The translations under genes and the position numbers were made by a program. A stretch of 64,000 nucleotides of DNA from Neoroseomonas lacus (GTDB lineage Bacteria > Pseudomonadota > Alphaproteobacteria > Acetobacterales > Acetobacteraceae), in contig NZ_BMKW01000005.1 in NCBI RefSeq assembly GCF_014644535.1, positions 62,001 to 126,000 on the forward strand, in the 5' to 3' direction. Below are positions 44,393-53,203 of this stretch, in pieces (the first letter of the stretch is position 1; each line of letters opens with the position of its first letter). The notes under the pieces were generated by a model. That model searched no databases. It was not told where the DNA came from and was given only the letters and a program-made list of their open reading frames with translations.

Positions 44393-45266
44393 GAAAACCG
44401 TCGAGATGGGCGAGGACCGCCTCCGGCGCCTCCTCCGCCAGGTAATGGCCTGACGGGACATCGCCGGTGGTGAGCGGGCCGGAGGCATAGCGGCGCCAGA
44501 TGGCCGGAGCGTCGTACCATTTCGGGATGCTGCCCTTGCCCCCCCACAGCGCGAGCATCGGGCAGCGCACCGTCTGCCTGGTCGCACGCGAGTCGCGGTC
44601 ATGTTCAAGGTCGATCGACGTCGCCGCGCGGTAATCCTCGCAGATCGCTTCGATCGTGCCCGGTTCGCGCAACGCGGCGAGGTAGTCTGCGCGCGCCTCG
44701 GGATGGAAGAAATCGGCCGGCTTCGGCTCGCGCGAAGTGTGGAAGTCGAACCAGGGTTCGATATCGGCGCGGATCATCGCCTCCGGTCCCGGATGGCGCT
44801 GGGCGAGGAAGAACCAGTGCCAGTAGCCCATGGCGAAAGTCATATCGACGCGTTCGAAATGTTCGAGCGTCGGGATGATGTCCATGGTGCAGAGCCGCTC
44901 GACCGAATCGGCGTGGTCGAGCGCCATGCGGTGTGCGACGCGCGCGCCGCGGTCATGCGCCACCACCTGGAAGCGGCCGTATCCGAAGGCCTGCATCAAC
45001 GCGACCAGATCGGCCGCCATGGCGCGCTTGGAATAGGGCGCGTGGTCGTCGCTGACCGGCGGCTTGGCCGAAAAGCCATAGCCGGTGATGTCCGGGCAGA
45101 TGACCGTGAAGCGCCGGGCCAGCACGGGTGCCACCCTGTGCCACATGGCATGGGTCTGCGGATTGCCGTGCAGCAGCAGCAATGGCGGGCCGTTGCCACC
45201 ACGACGCAGGCGGAAGCGAGTGCCTGCCGCCTCCTGATATTCGAGCGTGAAGCCTTCGAAGAACAT
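44382..45266 (-). CDS. Alpha/beta hydrolase, haloacetate (fluoroacetate) dehalogenase-like
   Basis: A 294-residue alpha/beta hydrolase. HGNPQTHAMW supplies the oxyanion His-Gly; nucleophile Asp105 lies in HDRGARVAHRMALDH, matching the haloacetate dehalogenase motif with its two carboxylate-binding Arg (106, 109). The halide-stabilising His150/Trp151 are in GYWHWFFL, acid Asp129 follows in CTMDII, and catalytic His is in SGHYLAEEAP. Family knowledge therefore supports C-F/C-Cl bond hydrolysis of small 2-haloacids, though epoxide hydrolases share the fold. ATG at 45266 follows GGAGGG; ATG at 45293 is possible. Overlaps the convergent RsbW-like gene by 11 nt. Confidence 0.82.
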   Translation of the reverse strand: MFFEGFTLEYQEAAGTRFRLRRGGNGPPLLLLHGNPQTHAMWHRVAPVLARRFTVICPDITGYGFSAKPPVSDDHAPYSKRAMAADLVALMQAFGYGRFQVVAHDRGARVAHRMALDHADSVERLCTMDIIPTLEHFERVDMTFAMGYWHWFFLAQRHPGPEAMIRADIEPWFDFHTSREPKPADFFHPEARADYLAALREPGTIEAICEDYRAATSIDLEHDRDSRATRQTVRCPMLALWGGKGSIPKWYDAPAIWRRYASGPLTTGDVPSGHYLAEEAPEAVLAHLDGFLSR

Positions 45267-45400
45267 CGGGTCGGTCCCTCCGGCCCGCAGCATCGCATGG
45301 GTGGCGCACCCTGTCCCGCCGATCCGGCGCGCAGGGCTGGCGTGACGGCTGCGGGCGAAACAAGGACCCTGTCACCGTTAAGCCGAAAGCTTGGCCGATA

Positions 45401-45835
45401 TCAGGCGGGCACCAGGCCGTGCCGGCGCATGATGTCCTGCATGCGGGTCATGTCGGGCGGGCCGGGTTGGCTGACGGCTTCGGCCATCTCCTCGAAATAG
45501 CGGCGGCCGATCGTACCCGGCGCGATGACGATCATCGCCCTCGCCGTGTCCTCGTGCAGGTTGGCGTGGTGATGGACCTTGCCGCGCGGGACGAACACCA
45601 CGTCGCCTTTGCGGACTTCATGCGCACGCCCGTCCAGCGTCGTCGTCATCGTGCCGTCCAGCCCATGGACGATCTCGTCGCAGCTTTCGTGGAAATGAGG
45701 CACGGGCACGCGCGCCTTGGGCGGGACGATGAATTCGAACATCACGACGTCGCCGGCCCCGTCGGTCTCATCGACATGGAAGCGCAGTTCCAGAGCACCG
45801 ATGCGGACGATGCGAGGGGCAGTCTGGACTTCCAT
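45401..45835 (-). CDS. Cupin domain protein
   Basis: A 144-residue single cupin. Motif 1 is PHFHESCDEIVHGLDG (two His and one Glu as metal ligands) and motif 2 is GDVVFVPRGKVHHHANLHED. The metal site is intact, so dioxygenase, isomerase or ligand-binding roles are open. Divergent from the MarR gene with 59 bp between start codons that contain two palindromic operators, so it is very probably under MarR control. Confidence 0.85.
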   Translation of the reverse strand: MEVQTAPRIVRIGALELRFHVDETDGAGDVVMFEFIVPPKARVPVPHFHESCDEIVHGLDGTMTTTLDGRAHEVRKGDVVFVPRGKVHHHANLHEDTARAMIVIAPGTIGRRYFEEMAEAVSQPGPPDMTRMQDIMRRHGLVPA

Positions 45836-45850
45836 TGCGAGCCTCCCATA

Positions 45851-45867
45851 CGTAAAGTTACTTTACG
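45851..45867. promoter_or_regulatory. MarR-type operator O1
   Basis: Perfect palindrome CGTAAAGTTACTTTACG, 16 bp from the cupin start codon. Confidence 0.75.
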
Positions 45868-45874
45868 TCCAAAA

Positions 45875-45891
45875 CGTAAAAAGGCTTTACG
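45875..45891. promoter_or_regulatory. MarR-type operator O2
   Basis: CGTAAA and TTTACG arms with a 5-nt centre, same half-sites as O1. Centres are 24 bp apart, a little over two helical turns. Lies just before the marR start codon. Confidence 0.72.
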
Positions 45892-45894
45892 TCA

Positions 45895-46356
45895 TTGTCA
45901 ACGTCGAAATCGCCCCCCAGGACGGACGGCCCGCCCTTTGTCGGTGCCTTGCTCCGGCTGTGCCTCGACCAGGTGCGCGTCCGCATGCGCGACGCGGCCC
46001 GGGACGCCGGCTTCACCGACCTGCAGGATGCCCATTGGGCGCTGCTGACCTATCCGGCCCCGGATGGGGTACGGCCGTCGGAACTGGCGCGACGGGCGCA
46101 TATGTCGCGCCAGGCGGCGAACCACCTGATCGCGCAGATGGAATCGCTTGGCTATTTTGAACGTCGCAGGGTCGGCGATGCGTCGCGGCGTCTCGTCTTC
46201 CTCACGCCGCGCGGCCGCGCGCTTTGCGACAGCATCTTCGCCTGCCTGCGCGGCATTCATGCCGAGTGGGCCGATCAGCTCGGTGGGGACCGCTTCGCCG
46301 GGCTGCTCGGCGCGCTGCGCCAGCTCGCTCAGCCGGAGCTTCCGGCCACCCGTTGA
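45895..46356 (+). CDS. MarR family transcriptional regulator
   Basis: A 153-residue winged-helix regulator. Dimerisation helix LRLCLDQVRVRMRDAARDAG, recognition region PSELARRAHMSRQAANHLIAQMESLGYFERRR and wing DASRRLVFLTPRGRAL are typical. No ATG is available; TTG at 45895 is the most likely start and lies next to operator O2, so the repressor would shut off its own promoter. Ligand is unknown, possibly a phenolic or carboxylate intermediate of the downstream CMD/HIBADH pathway. Confidence 0.85.
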   Translation: MSTSKSPPRTDGPPFVGALLRLCLDQVRVRMRDAARDAGFTDLQDAHWALLTYPAPDGVRPSELARRAHMSRQAANHLIAQMESLGYFERRRVGDASRRLVFLTPRGRALCDSIFACLRGIHAEWADQLGGDRFAGLLGALRQLAQPELPATR

Positions 46357-46413
46357 CCGTGCTGCCGCGACGGGCCAGCGTGCGCGCCTCAATGCCCGAG
46401 GGAGGGACGCAAG

Positions 46414-46812
46414 ATGTCCGATGATTCCGCGCTGTTCGACAAAGGCCTGCCCATCCGTCGCGCCGTGCTGGGCGCCGAGTATGTGGATGCGTCGATGGCC
46501 AAGGCCGACGACTTCATGATGTCCTTCCAGCGCGCCACGACCGCCTGGGCATGGGGCTGGGCCTGGGGCGACCCGACGCTGGACCACAAGACGCGTTCGC
46601 TGCTGAACCTCGCCATGCTGACCGCCCTGGGCAAGATCCCCGAGGTGAAGCTGCATGTGAAGGGCGCGCTCAACAACGGCATCACCGTCGACGAGATCAA
46701 GGCGACGCTGCTGCACGCCACCGCCTATTGCGGAATCCCGGCTGGCCTCGACGCCTTCAAGGCGGCGCATGAGGTGCTGGTCGCCGAAGGCGCCATTCCG
46801 GGGAAGAAGTAA
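46414..46812 (+). CDS. Carboxymuconolactone decarboxylase family protein
   Basis: A 132-residue CMD-fold protein. SLLNLAMLTALGKIPEVKLH and HVKGALNNGITVDEIKATLLH, then AYCGIPAGLDAF, match PcaC-type gamma-carboxymuconolactone decarboxylases rather than AhpD peroxidases, because the CxxC redox pair is absent. ATG at 46414 follows GAGGGAGGGACGC. First of three closely spaced genes (3 bp, then 4-nt overlap) likely regulated by the upstream MarR protein. Could be a decarboxylase or lactone-handling enzyme in aromatic-acid degradation. Confidence 0.86.
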   Translation: MSDDSALFDKGLPIRRAVLGAEYVDASMAKADDFMMSFQRATTAWAWGWAWGDPTLDHKTRSLLNLAMLTALGKIPEVKLHVKGALNNGITVDEIKATLLHATAYCGIPAGLDAFKAAHEVLVAEGAIPGKK

Positions 46813-46815
46813 GCC

Positions 46816-47721
46816 ATGGCCGACATCAGGAAGGTCGCCTTCGTCGGCATCGGCAACATGGGCTGGCCGATGGCGGCCAACCTGGTGAAGGCCGGCATCG
46901 ACGTCACCGTCTGCGACGTGGTGCCTGGTCGCGCCGATGCCTTCGCCGCCGAGACCGGTGGCAAGGCCGCCGTCAGCCCGGCCGCGGCCGCATCCGGTGC
47001 CGATGCGGTCGTCATCATCGTGCCCACCAGCAAGCAGGTGGCCGAGGCGGTGGAGGCAATGTCGCCTTCGCTGACGAAGGGCATGCTGGTCATCGACATG
47101 ACGTCCGGCCAGCCGGGCCGCACGCGGGAGATCGCGGCGGGCCTCGCGGGGAAGGGCGTCGCCATGATCGACTGCCCCGTCTCGGGCGGCGTGCCGCGCG
47201 CCAAGACCGGCCAGCTCGCCATCATGGCCGGTGGCGAGGAAGCTGACCTCGACCGCGCCGATGCCGTGCTGAAGGCGATGGGCACCTCCATCCACCGCTG
47301 CGGGCCGATCGGCGCCGGGCAGGCGATGAAGGCGCTGAACAACCTCGTCTCGGCGGGCGGCTACCTGATCGGCATCGAGGCGCTGCTGATTGGCCAGCGC
47401 TTCGGCCTCGACCCGGCCAAGATGGTCGATGTGCTGAACGCCAGCACAGGCATGAACAATTCGACGCAGAAAAAGTTCAAGGAATACGTGCTGTCGCGTC
47501 GCTTCGACGCCGGCTTCGGCCTCGACCTGATGGTCAAGGACCTGTCGATCGCGCTTGAGGTCGGCCGCGAGACGACGACGCCCACCCCCTTCGCGGCGCT
47601 GTGCCGGGAGATGTGGGCCTCGGCCGCCGCGCTGCTCGGCCCGGGACAGGACCATACGGCGGTGGCCAAATTGTCCGAACAGATGTCGGGTACTGTCCTC
47701 GGAGGAAACCAAGAAAAATGA
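46816..47721 (+). CDS. NAD(P)-dependent beta-hydroxyacid dehydrogenase (HIBADH-like)
   Basis: A 301-residue member of the 3-hydroxyisobutyrate/tartronate-semialdehyde reductase family. Rossmann motif VGIGNMGWPMAANL, substrate-binding DCPVSGGVPRAKTGQLAIMAGG, and the catalytic Lys in GAGQAMKALNNLV. Reversible oxidation of a beta-hydroxyacid is expected. It lies 3 bp after the CMD gene, and its stop overlaps the ATG of the lactonase-like gene. Which of HIBADH, GarR or related it is cannot be decided from motifs alone. Confidence 0.88.
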   Translation: MADIRKVAFVGIGNMGWPMAANLVKAGIDVTVCDVVPGRADAFAAETGGKAAVSPAAAASGADAVVIIVPTSKQVAEAVEAMSPSLTKGMLVIDMTSGQPGRTREIAAGLAGKGVAMIDCPVSGGVPRAKTGQLAIMAGGEEADLDRADAVLKAMGTSIHRCGPIGAGQAMKALNNLVSAGGYLIGIEALLIGQRFGLDPAKMVDVLNASTGMNNSTQKKFKEYVLSRRFDAGFGLDLMVKDLSIALEVGRETTTPTPFAALCREMWASAAALLGPGQDHTAVAKLSEQMSGTVLGGNQEK

Positions 47722-48512
47722 CATGGGAAGCCTACGCCATCCGCTACGGACGGCATGAGCGCACGGCGCAGTCCAACCACCTGTTGCCGTTGCCCGACCC
47801 GCATGAGGCGATGCCGCTCGACTACTACGTCTGGCTGTTGCGCGGCCCGGATGGGCGGGAGATCGTCGTCGATACGGGCTTCGACGCCGAACTCGCCGAA
47901 AAGCGCGGGCGCAAGCTGTCGCGCTCTGTCGGCGATTGCCTGACCGCGATGGGCACCGACCCGACCAAGGTGCGGGACGTCATTGTCACCCACCTGCATT
48001 ACGACCACGCCGGCAGTCTCGACATCTTCCCGGCCGCGCGCTTCCATCTGCAGGAACGGGAGATGCACTTCGCCGTCGGCCGGAACATGTGCTTCCACGC
48101 CATCCGCATGCCCTTCGAGGCCGCGCATGTCATCGCCATGGTGCGCGCGCTCTATGCCGACCGCGTGGAATTCCATGATGGCGATGCGGAGGTTGCGCCT
48201 GGCGTGACCGTCCACCGTGTCGGCGGCCATTCGGACGGGCTGCAGGTGGTGCGCGTGGAGACCGCGCGCGGGCCGGTGGTGATCGCCTCCGACGCCATGC
48301 ATTTCTACGCCAATGCGCTGAGCGGGAATCCCTTCCCGATCATCTACGACCTCGGCGCCATGGCGGCGGGCTGGCGGACCGCGAAGAAGTTGGCCGGCGG
48401 CGACGACAGCCGCGTCATCCCCGGCCACGATCCGGCGGTGCGCGACCGTTTCCCACCCGTGCCCGGCCAGAATGGCGAAGTCGTCGCGCTGCATCTGCCG
48501 CCCGTCGGCTGA
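47718..48512 (+). CDS. N-acyl homoserine lactonase-type MBL-fold metallohydrolase
   Basis: A 264-residue metallo-beta-lactamase-fold enzyme. The dinuclear zinc motif THLHYDHAGSLD (HxHxDH), IASDAMHFYAN for the bridging Asp, and the late His in VIPGHDP are present. AttM/AiiB-like lactonases and other lactone hydrolases share this pattern; the long MPLDYYVWLLRGPDGREIVVDTGF strand pair near the start is typical for that subgroup. ATG at 47718 overlaps the previous stop (ATGA) and has GGAGGAAACC upstream. With CMD and HIBADH genes a lactone intermediate is plausible; quorum quenching is the alternative. Confidence 0.83.
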   Translation: MTWEAYAIRYGRHERTAQSNHLLPLPDPHEAMPLDYYVWLLRGPDGREIVVDTGFDAELAEKRGRKLSRSVGDCLTAMGTDPTKVRDVIVTHLHYDHAGSLDIFPAARFHLQEREMHFAVGRNMCFHAIRMPFEAAHVIAMVRALYADRVEFHDGDAEVAPGVTVHRVGGHSDGLQVVRVETARGPVVIASDAMHFYANALSGNPFPIIYDLGAMAAGWRTAKKLAGGDDSRVIPGHDPAVRDRFPPVPGQNGEVVALHLPPVG

Positions 48513-48526
48513 CGGGCGACCTGCCT

Positions 48527-48620
48527 GGAGCGGTTTCTGTTCACCCTGGCTCGCGAAAACCGCTCCGGAGGTCTGTTTTCGCGAGCCTCTTCAGCCGATC
48601 AAGTGATGCGACCTGATCGG
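48527..48620. repeat. Overlapping inverted repeats between convergent genes
   Basis: Three hairpins. Pair A: GGAGCGGTTT at 48527-48536 with AAACCGCTCC at 48557-48566. Pair B: GGCTCGCGAAAAC at 48548-48560 with GTTTTCGCGAGCC at 48575-48587. Pair C: CCGATCA at 48595-48601 with TGATCGG at 48614-48620. A and B share four bases, so they are mutually exclusive folds. Located between the lactonase stop and the end of the opposite small membrane gene; probably the transcription-termination region for both. Confidence 0.75.
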
Positions 48621-48628
48621 GATCTGCT

Positions 48629-48955
48629 CTAATCGAAGAAGATGACCAGGCCCGAGAGCAGCCCGGCGGCGCAGAAGATCAGCGACAGGCCTGGCCAAGT
48701 CCGCATCGGCCCGCGCATGCCGATGAGCGCATTGCCCGCCAAGGACGCCATCACGGCGGCCACCGGCTGGGACCAATGATACTTGACGAAGCCCCAGACA
48801 ATCAGGCCCAGCCACATCCAGAAGGCGAGCTTCGCGGCGACGCTCCAGACGGTGTCGGCGACGGTGGAAGCCGGGCGCATTTCCGGCGCCGCGGATTTCG
48901 ACCGGATGAAGCTTCCCGCCGAGAGAAGCATCATGGCCATGAAATAGGTGGACAT
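48629..48955 (-). CDS. Small inner-membrane protein, unknown family
   Basis: A 108-residue protein with about three membrane helices (LAFWMWLGLIVWGFV; AAVMASLAGNALIG; LSLIFCAAGLLSGLVIFF). ATG at 48955 follows GAGGGAGCC. In-frame sequence further upstream overlaps the promoter region of the opposite GT gene. No recognisable domain; stand-alone gene between hairpins and glycosyltransferases. Confidence 0.72.
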   Translation of the reverse strand: MSTYFMAMMLLSAGSFIRSKSAAPEMRPASTVADTVWSVAAKLAFWMWLGLIVWGFVKYHWSQPVAAVMASLAGNALIGMRGPMRTWPGLSLIFCAAGLLSGLVIFFD

Positions 48956-49086
48956 GGCTCCCTCTTGCTTCCCGCGCTGCTTCTGCGCAAGACCCTCCGT
49001 GACCCGCCGCGCCCTTTCGAACGACGCGCAGGGGGGTCGCAAAGGGAGCCACCATCCTGCACGCCGCAACGCCCGCCATCCTGCAG

Positions 49087-50187
49087 GTGCTGCCCTCCCT
49101 CGTCTCGGGCGGGGTGGAGCGCGGCACGCTGGAGATCGCCGAGGCCCAGATCGCGGCCGGCATGCGCGCGATCGTCGCCTCCGCCGGCGGGCCGCTGGTG
49201 CCGGCGCTGGAAGCGCTCGGCGCGCGCCACATCACCCTGCCGCTGGCCACCAAATCGCCGATCGGTATCTGGCACAATGCGGGACGCCTCGCCGAGGTGG
49301 TGCGGGCCGAAGGGGTTGGCATCCTGCATGCGCGGTCGCGCGCACCGGCCTGGTCGGCGATGCTTGCGGCGAGGCGCACCGGCGCGCGATTCGTCACTAC
49401 CTATCACGGCACCTACAACGAAGGCTTCCCGGGCAAGCGGCTGTACAATTCCGTCATGGCGCGGGGCGATCGCGTCATCGCCATCAGCCGCTTCATCGCT
49501 GCGGTGGTGCGCGACCGGCACGGCGTCAGTGACGACCGCCTGCGCATCATCCCTCGCGGCATCGATGAGCGCCGCTTCGACCCCGCCGTCGTGTCGCCCG
49601 ACCGGGTGGCGGCGTTACGCGCGGCCTGGGGCGTCGAGCCGGGCCGCCCGGTGGTGATGCTGCCGGCGCGGGTCACGCGCTGGAAAGGGCAGGGCGTGCT
49701 GGTCGAAGCCATGGCCCGGCTGCCGGGCGACGCGCAGGCGCTGCTGGTCGGCGATGCCGGCGCCAAGCCAGTTTTCGAGGGAGAATTGCGCGCCCGCATA
49801 GCCGAACTTGGCCTAATCCGGCGCGTCAGGCTGGTCGGCCATGCGGCGGACGTGCCGGCGGCGCTGTTGCTGGCCGATGTGGTGGTACACGCCTCGACCG
49901 ATCCCGAGGCCTTCGGCCGCACCGTCATCGAGGCGCAGGCGATGGAACGCTGCGTTATCGCCAGCGATCTCGGCGGGCCGACCGAGACGGTGGAGCATGG
50001 CGTCACCGGCTGGCGCGTGCCGCCCGGGGACCCGACGGCGCTGGCCGAGGCAATCGGCCGGGTGCTCGCCATGGCGCCGGCGGAGCGTGCGGCGGCAGGT
50101 TCGCGGGCGCGGTCGGCGGTGCTGGCGGGCTACACCACGGCGCGGATGCAGGCGGCAACCCTCGCCGTCTATCGCGAGTTGCTGTGA
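49087..50187 (+). CDS. Glycosyltransferase family 4 protein
   Basis: A 366-residue retaining GT4 enzyme. N-terminal acceptor domain has LVSGGVERGTLEIAEAQ (GGxE-type start), then HARSRAPAWSAMLAARR and HGTYNEGFPGKRLYNSV; the donor domain has ARVTRWKGQGVLVEAMARL and DPEAFGRTVIEAQAMER with the E-x7-E motif. Start is uncertain: GTG at 49087 lacks a ribosome site, whereas the frame is open further upstream and an ATC at 49054 sits 5 nt after AAGGGAG. The product probably extends LPS or capsule; a GT9 gene is coupled downstream by TGATG overlap. Confidence 0.86.
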   Translation: MLPSLVSGGVERGTLEIAEAQIAAGMRAIVASAGGPLVPALEALGARHITLPLATKSPIGIWHNAGRLAEVVRAEGVGILHARSRAPAWSAMLAARRTGARFVTTYHGTYNEGFPGKRLYNSVMARGDRVIAISRFIAAVVRDRHGVSDDRLRIIPRGIDERRFDPAVVSPDRVAALRAAWGVEPGRPVVMLPARVTRWKGQGVLVEAMARLPGDAQALLVGDAGAKPVFEGELRARIAELGLIRRVRLVGHAADVPAALLLADVVVHASTDPEAFGRTVIEAQAMERCVIASDLGGPTETVEHGVTGWRVPPGDPTALAEAIGRVLAMAPAERAAAGSRARSAVLAGYTTARMQAATLAVYRELL

Positions 50188-51092
50188 TGCGGGTGCTGGT
50201 CATCAAGCTCGCCGCGCTGGGGGATTTCGCCCAGGCTTTCGGCCCTTTCGCGGCGATCCGCGCGCATCATCCGGATGCGCGCATCACGCTGCTGACGACG
50301 AAGCCCTACGTGCCGATCGCGCGGCTCTCCCCCTGGTTCGACGAGGTCTGGGAGGATGGGCGACCCGACTGGACAGATTTCCCCGCGGTGTTCCGTCTGG
50401 CGCGGCGGCTGCGCCGTGCCGGCTTCGATTGGGTTTATGACCTACAGACCTCCACCCGGTCGTCGCGCTATCGCTGGTTCGTTGGGCGGCGGGCGGCATG
50501 GTCGGGCATCGCACCGGGGGCCTCACACCGCCATGCCAACCCGCGGCGCGACCTGATGCATACGGTGGAGCGCCAGCGCGAGCAGCTGGCGCTGGCCGGC
50601 ATTCAAGACTTTCCGGACCCGGACCTTTCCTGGCTGGATGCCAATGTGGCGCGCTTCGACCTGCCCGAACGGTTCTGCCTGCTGGTGCCCGGAGCTTCGC
50701 CGGGCCGCCCGGCCAAGCGCTGGCCGGAGGCTCGCTTCGGCGCGCTGGCGGGGGGGCTCGACCTGCCGGCGGTGGTCATCGGCGGGCCGGCGGAGACGCC
50801 ACTCGCCGCGGCGATTGCGGCGGCCGCGCCCGGCACGCGGGACCTCACCGGCCAGACCAGCTTCGCCGATATCGCCGCCCTGGCGTGCCGCGCGGCCTTC
50901 TGCATTGGCAATGACACCGGGCCGACCCATCTGATCGCCGCGGCCGGTTGCCCGACCCTCGCGCTGTTCGGCGAGGACAGCGACCCGGCGCTCTGTGCCC
51001 CGCGTGGCCCACGAGCCACCTTTCTGCGCCATGTGCCGCTTTCGGCCCTTGAACCGGCCGCTGTCGAGACGGCGGTTGCAGGCCTGACTTGA
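50187..51092 (+). CDS. Glycosyltransferase family 9 (heptosyltransferase-like)
   Basis: A 301-residue GT9 protein. VIKLAALGDFAQAFG is the classical N-terminal motif, LLVPGASPGRPAKRWP the donor-binding start of the C-domain, and FCIGNDTGPTHLIAAAG the conserved GNDTGPxH loop. Enzymes of this family add heptose to LPS inner core or related sugars in the cytoplasm. ATG at 50187 overlaps the GT4 stop; a GTG one codon before is possible. The pair probably builds part of the cell-surface glycan. Confidence 0.88.
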   Translation: MRVLVIKLAALGDFAQAFGPFAAIRAHHPDARITLLTTKPYVPIARLSPWFDEVWEDGRPDWTDFPAVFRLARRLRRAGFDWVYDLQTSTRSSRYRWFVGRRAAWSGIAPGASHRHANPRRDLMHTVERQREQLALAGIQDFPDPDLSWLDANVARFDLPERFCLLVPGASPGRPAKRWPEARFGALAGGLDLPAVVIGGPAETPLAAAIAAAAPGTRDLTGQTSFADIAALACRAAFCIGNDTGPTHLIAAAGCPTLALFGEDSDPALCAPRGPRATFLRHVPLSALEPAAVETAVAGLT

Positions 51093-51153
51093 CCCGGCGG
51101 GGTGCGGTGCCCATGGTCCGCGCCCTCTTCTACCTTGACGAGATGGACATACG

Positions 51154-53088
51154 ATGCCCGCGATTACCCTTCCTGACGGTTCCCTCCGGTCCTTCGATGG
51201 GCCGGTGACGGGCACGCAGGTCGCGGCCGCGATCGGGCCGGGCCTCGCCAAGGCGGCCCTCGCCATGACCGTCGATGGCGCGATGCAGGACCTTTCGCGC
51301 AGCATCGAGGCCGATGCGGCGGTCCGCTTCATCACCCGCAAGGACCCTGAGGCGCTGGAGCTCATCCGCCACGACGCCGCCCATGTGTTGGCGGAAGCCG
51401 TGCAGGAGCTGTTTCCCGGCACCCAGGTGACCATCGGCCCGTCGATCGAGAACGGCTTCTATTACGACTTCGCCCGCAATGAGCCGTTCACTCCGGAGGA
51501 TTTTTCGGGGATCGAGGCGAAGATGCGCGAGATCATCGCGCGCAATGCCGGCTTCCAGCGCATCGTGACCTCGCGGCATGAGGCGATCGCCCTCTTTTCC
51601 GAGAAGGGCGAGCGCTACAAGGTCGAACTGATCGAGGCGCTGCCGCAGGGCGAGACCATCACCTTGTATAAGCAGGGCGATTGGATCGATCTGTGCCGCG
51701 GCCCGCATATGCGCGGCACCGGCGATGTCGGGACCGCCTTCAAGCTGATGAAGGTGGCCGGCGCCTATTGGCGCGGCGACCACCGCAACGCGATGCTGAG
51801 CCGCATCTACGGCACCGCCTGGCGCGATCAGAAGGAGCTCGACGCCTACCTGCACCAGTTGGAGGAGGCCGAGAAGCGCGACCACCGCAGGATCGGCAAG
51901 GAGATGGGCCTGTTCCATCTCCAAGAGGAAGCGGTCGGCTCGGTGTTCTGGCACCCCAAGGGTTGGCGGCTGTACCGCACCGTCGAGGCCTATATGCGTC
52001 GCCGCCTCGACATCGCCGACTACCAGGAGGTGAAGACCCCGCAACTGGTGGACCGCAAGCTGTGGGAAGCCTCGGGCCACTGGGAGAAGTTCCGCGAGAA
52101 CATGTTCATCGCGACGGTCGAGGATGAGGGCGAGAAGGACCGCATCCTCGCGCTGAAGCCGATGAACTGCCCCTGCCATGTGCAGATCTTCAACCAGGGC
52201 CTGCGGTCGTATCGCGAATTGCCGCTGCGCATGGCCGAATTCGGCGCCTGCCACCGGTACGAACCCTCGGGCGCGCTGCACGGCATCATGCGGGTGCGGT
52301 CCTTCACCCAGGACGATGCGCATATCTTCTGCTCGGAAGACCAGATCGCCGAGGAGACGGTGCGCTTCGTCGCGCTGCTGTCCTCGATATATCGCGATTT
52401 CGGCTTCGAGGAATTCCGGGTGAAGTTCTCCGACCGCCCGGCCAAGCGGGCCGGCTCGGACGAGGTCTGGGACCAGGCGGAGGGCGCGCTCAAGGAAGCC
52501 TGCCGCATCGCCGGCGTGGAATACGAACTGAACCCGGGGGAGGGCGCCTTCTATGGCCCGAAGCTGGAATTCGTGCTGCGCGATGCGATCGGCCGCGACT
52601 GGCAGTGCGGCACGTTGCAGGTCGATTTCGTGCTGCCGGATCGGCTGGACGCCGAATATGTGGCCGAGGACGGTTCTCGGAAGCGTCCCGTCATGCTGCA
52701 CCGGGCCATTCTTGGGTCCTTCGAACGGTTCCTCGGCATCCTGATCGAGCAGCATGCCGGACGGTTCCCGCTCTGGCTCGCTCCGGTGCAGGTGGTGGTG
52801 ACCACCATCGTCTCCGATGCCGACGACTTCGCCCGCGAAGCCGCGGCCACCTTGCAGAAGGCGGGCGTGGCGGTGGCACTCGACCTGCGCAACGAGAAGA
52901 TCAACCGCAAGGTCGTCGACCATATCGAGCAGCGCGTCCCTGTGCTCGCCGTGGTCGGCCGGCGGGAGGCCGAGGAGCGCAGCCTGGTGCTGCGCCGCCT
53001 GCCGGGCCGCGAGCAGGAGAGTCTGCCGCTGGCCGAGGCGGTCGCCCGGCTGAAGGCCGAGGCGATGCCGCCCGACCTTGGCGCCTGA
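51154..53088 (+). CDS. thrS: Threonyl-tRNA synthetase
   Basis: A 644-residue class II synthetase. Domains in order: TGS (residues 1-60), editing domain with the [10 protein letters not shown] and [13 protein letters not shown] motifs (residues about 70-230), catalytic core with [11 protein letters not shown]n-binding Cys, [31 protein letters not shown] segment, and the C-terminal anticodon-binding domain (residues about 540-640). Length and motif order are normal. ATG at 51154 is the expected start. A hairpin terminator sits 12 bp past the stop, before infC. Confidence 0.97.
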   Translation: MPAITLPDGSLRSFDGPVTGTQVAAAIGPGLAKAALAMTVDGAMQDLSRSIEADAAVRFITRKDPEALELIRHDAAHVLAEAVQELFPGTQVTIGPSIENGFYYDFARNEPFTPEDFSGIEAKMREIIARNAGFQRIVTSRHEAIALFSEKGERYKVELIEALPQGETITLYKQGDWIDLCRGPHMRGTGDVGTAFKLMKVAGAYWRGDHRNAMLSRIYGTAWRDQKELDAYLHQLEEAEKRDHRRIGKEMGLFHLQEEAVGSVFWHPKGWRLYRTVEAYMRRRLDIADYQEVKTPQLVDRKLWEASGHWEKFRENMFIATVEDEGEKDRILALKPMNCPCHVQIFNQGLRSYRELPLRMAEFGACHRYEPSGALHGIMRVRSFTQDDAHIFCSEDQIAEETVRFVALLSSIYRDFGFEEFRVKFSDRPAKRAGSDEVWDQAEGALKEACRIAGVEYELNPGEGAFYGPKLEFVLRDAIGRDWQCGTLQVDFVLPDRLDAEYVAEDGSRKRPVMLHRAILGSFERFLGILIEQHAGRFPLWLAPVQVVVTTIVSDADDFAREAAATLQKAGVAVALDLRNEKINRKVVDHIEQRVPVLAVVGRREAEERSLVLRRLPGREQESLPLAEAVARLKAEAMPPDLGA

Positions 53089-53099
53089 AACACGCCGAA

Positions 53100-53126
53100 C
53101 GCACCGGGCCATTGGCGCCCGGTGCG
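53100..53126 (+). terminator. Hairpin terminator/attenuator between thrS and infC
   Basis: Perfect 10-bp stem CGCACCGGGC/GCCCGGTGCG with a 7-nt loop, starting 12 nt after thrS. A short CTT follows but no real T-tract, so partial termination is likely. Confidence 0.6.
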
Positions 53127-53203
53127 CCTTGGCAGTTGCGGTGGCGTGAGCGCCGTTCCATATATCGACGTTGCTGATCCCGAAACTACGACAGGAGACG
53201 ACC

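Noticed and set aside
45898..47724. 608-codon minus-strand frame opposite marR, CMD and HIBADH
   Set aside because: His/Gln/Arg-rich shadow; three plus-strand genes with intact motifs occupy the region.
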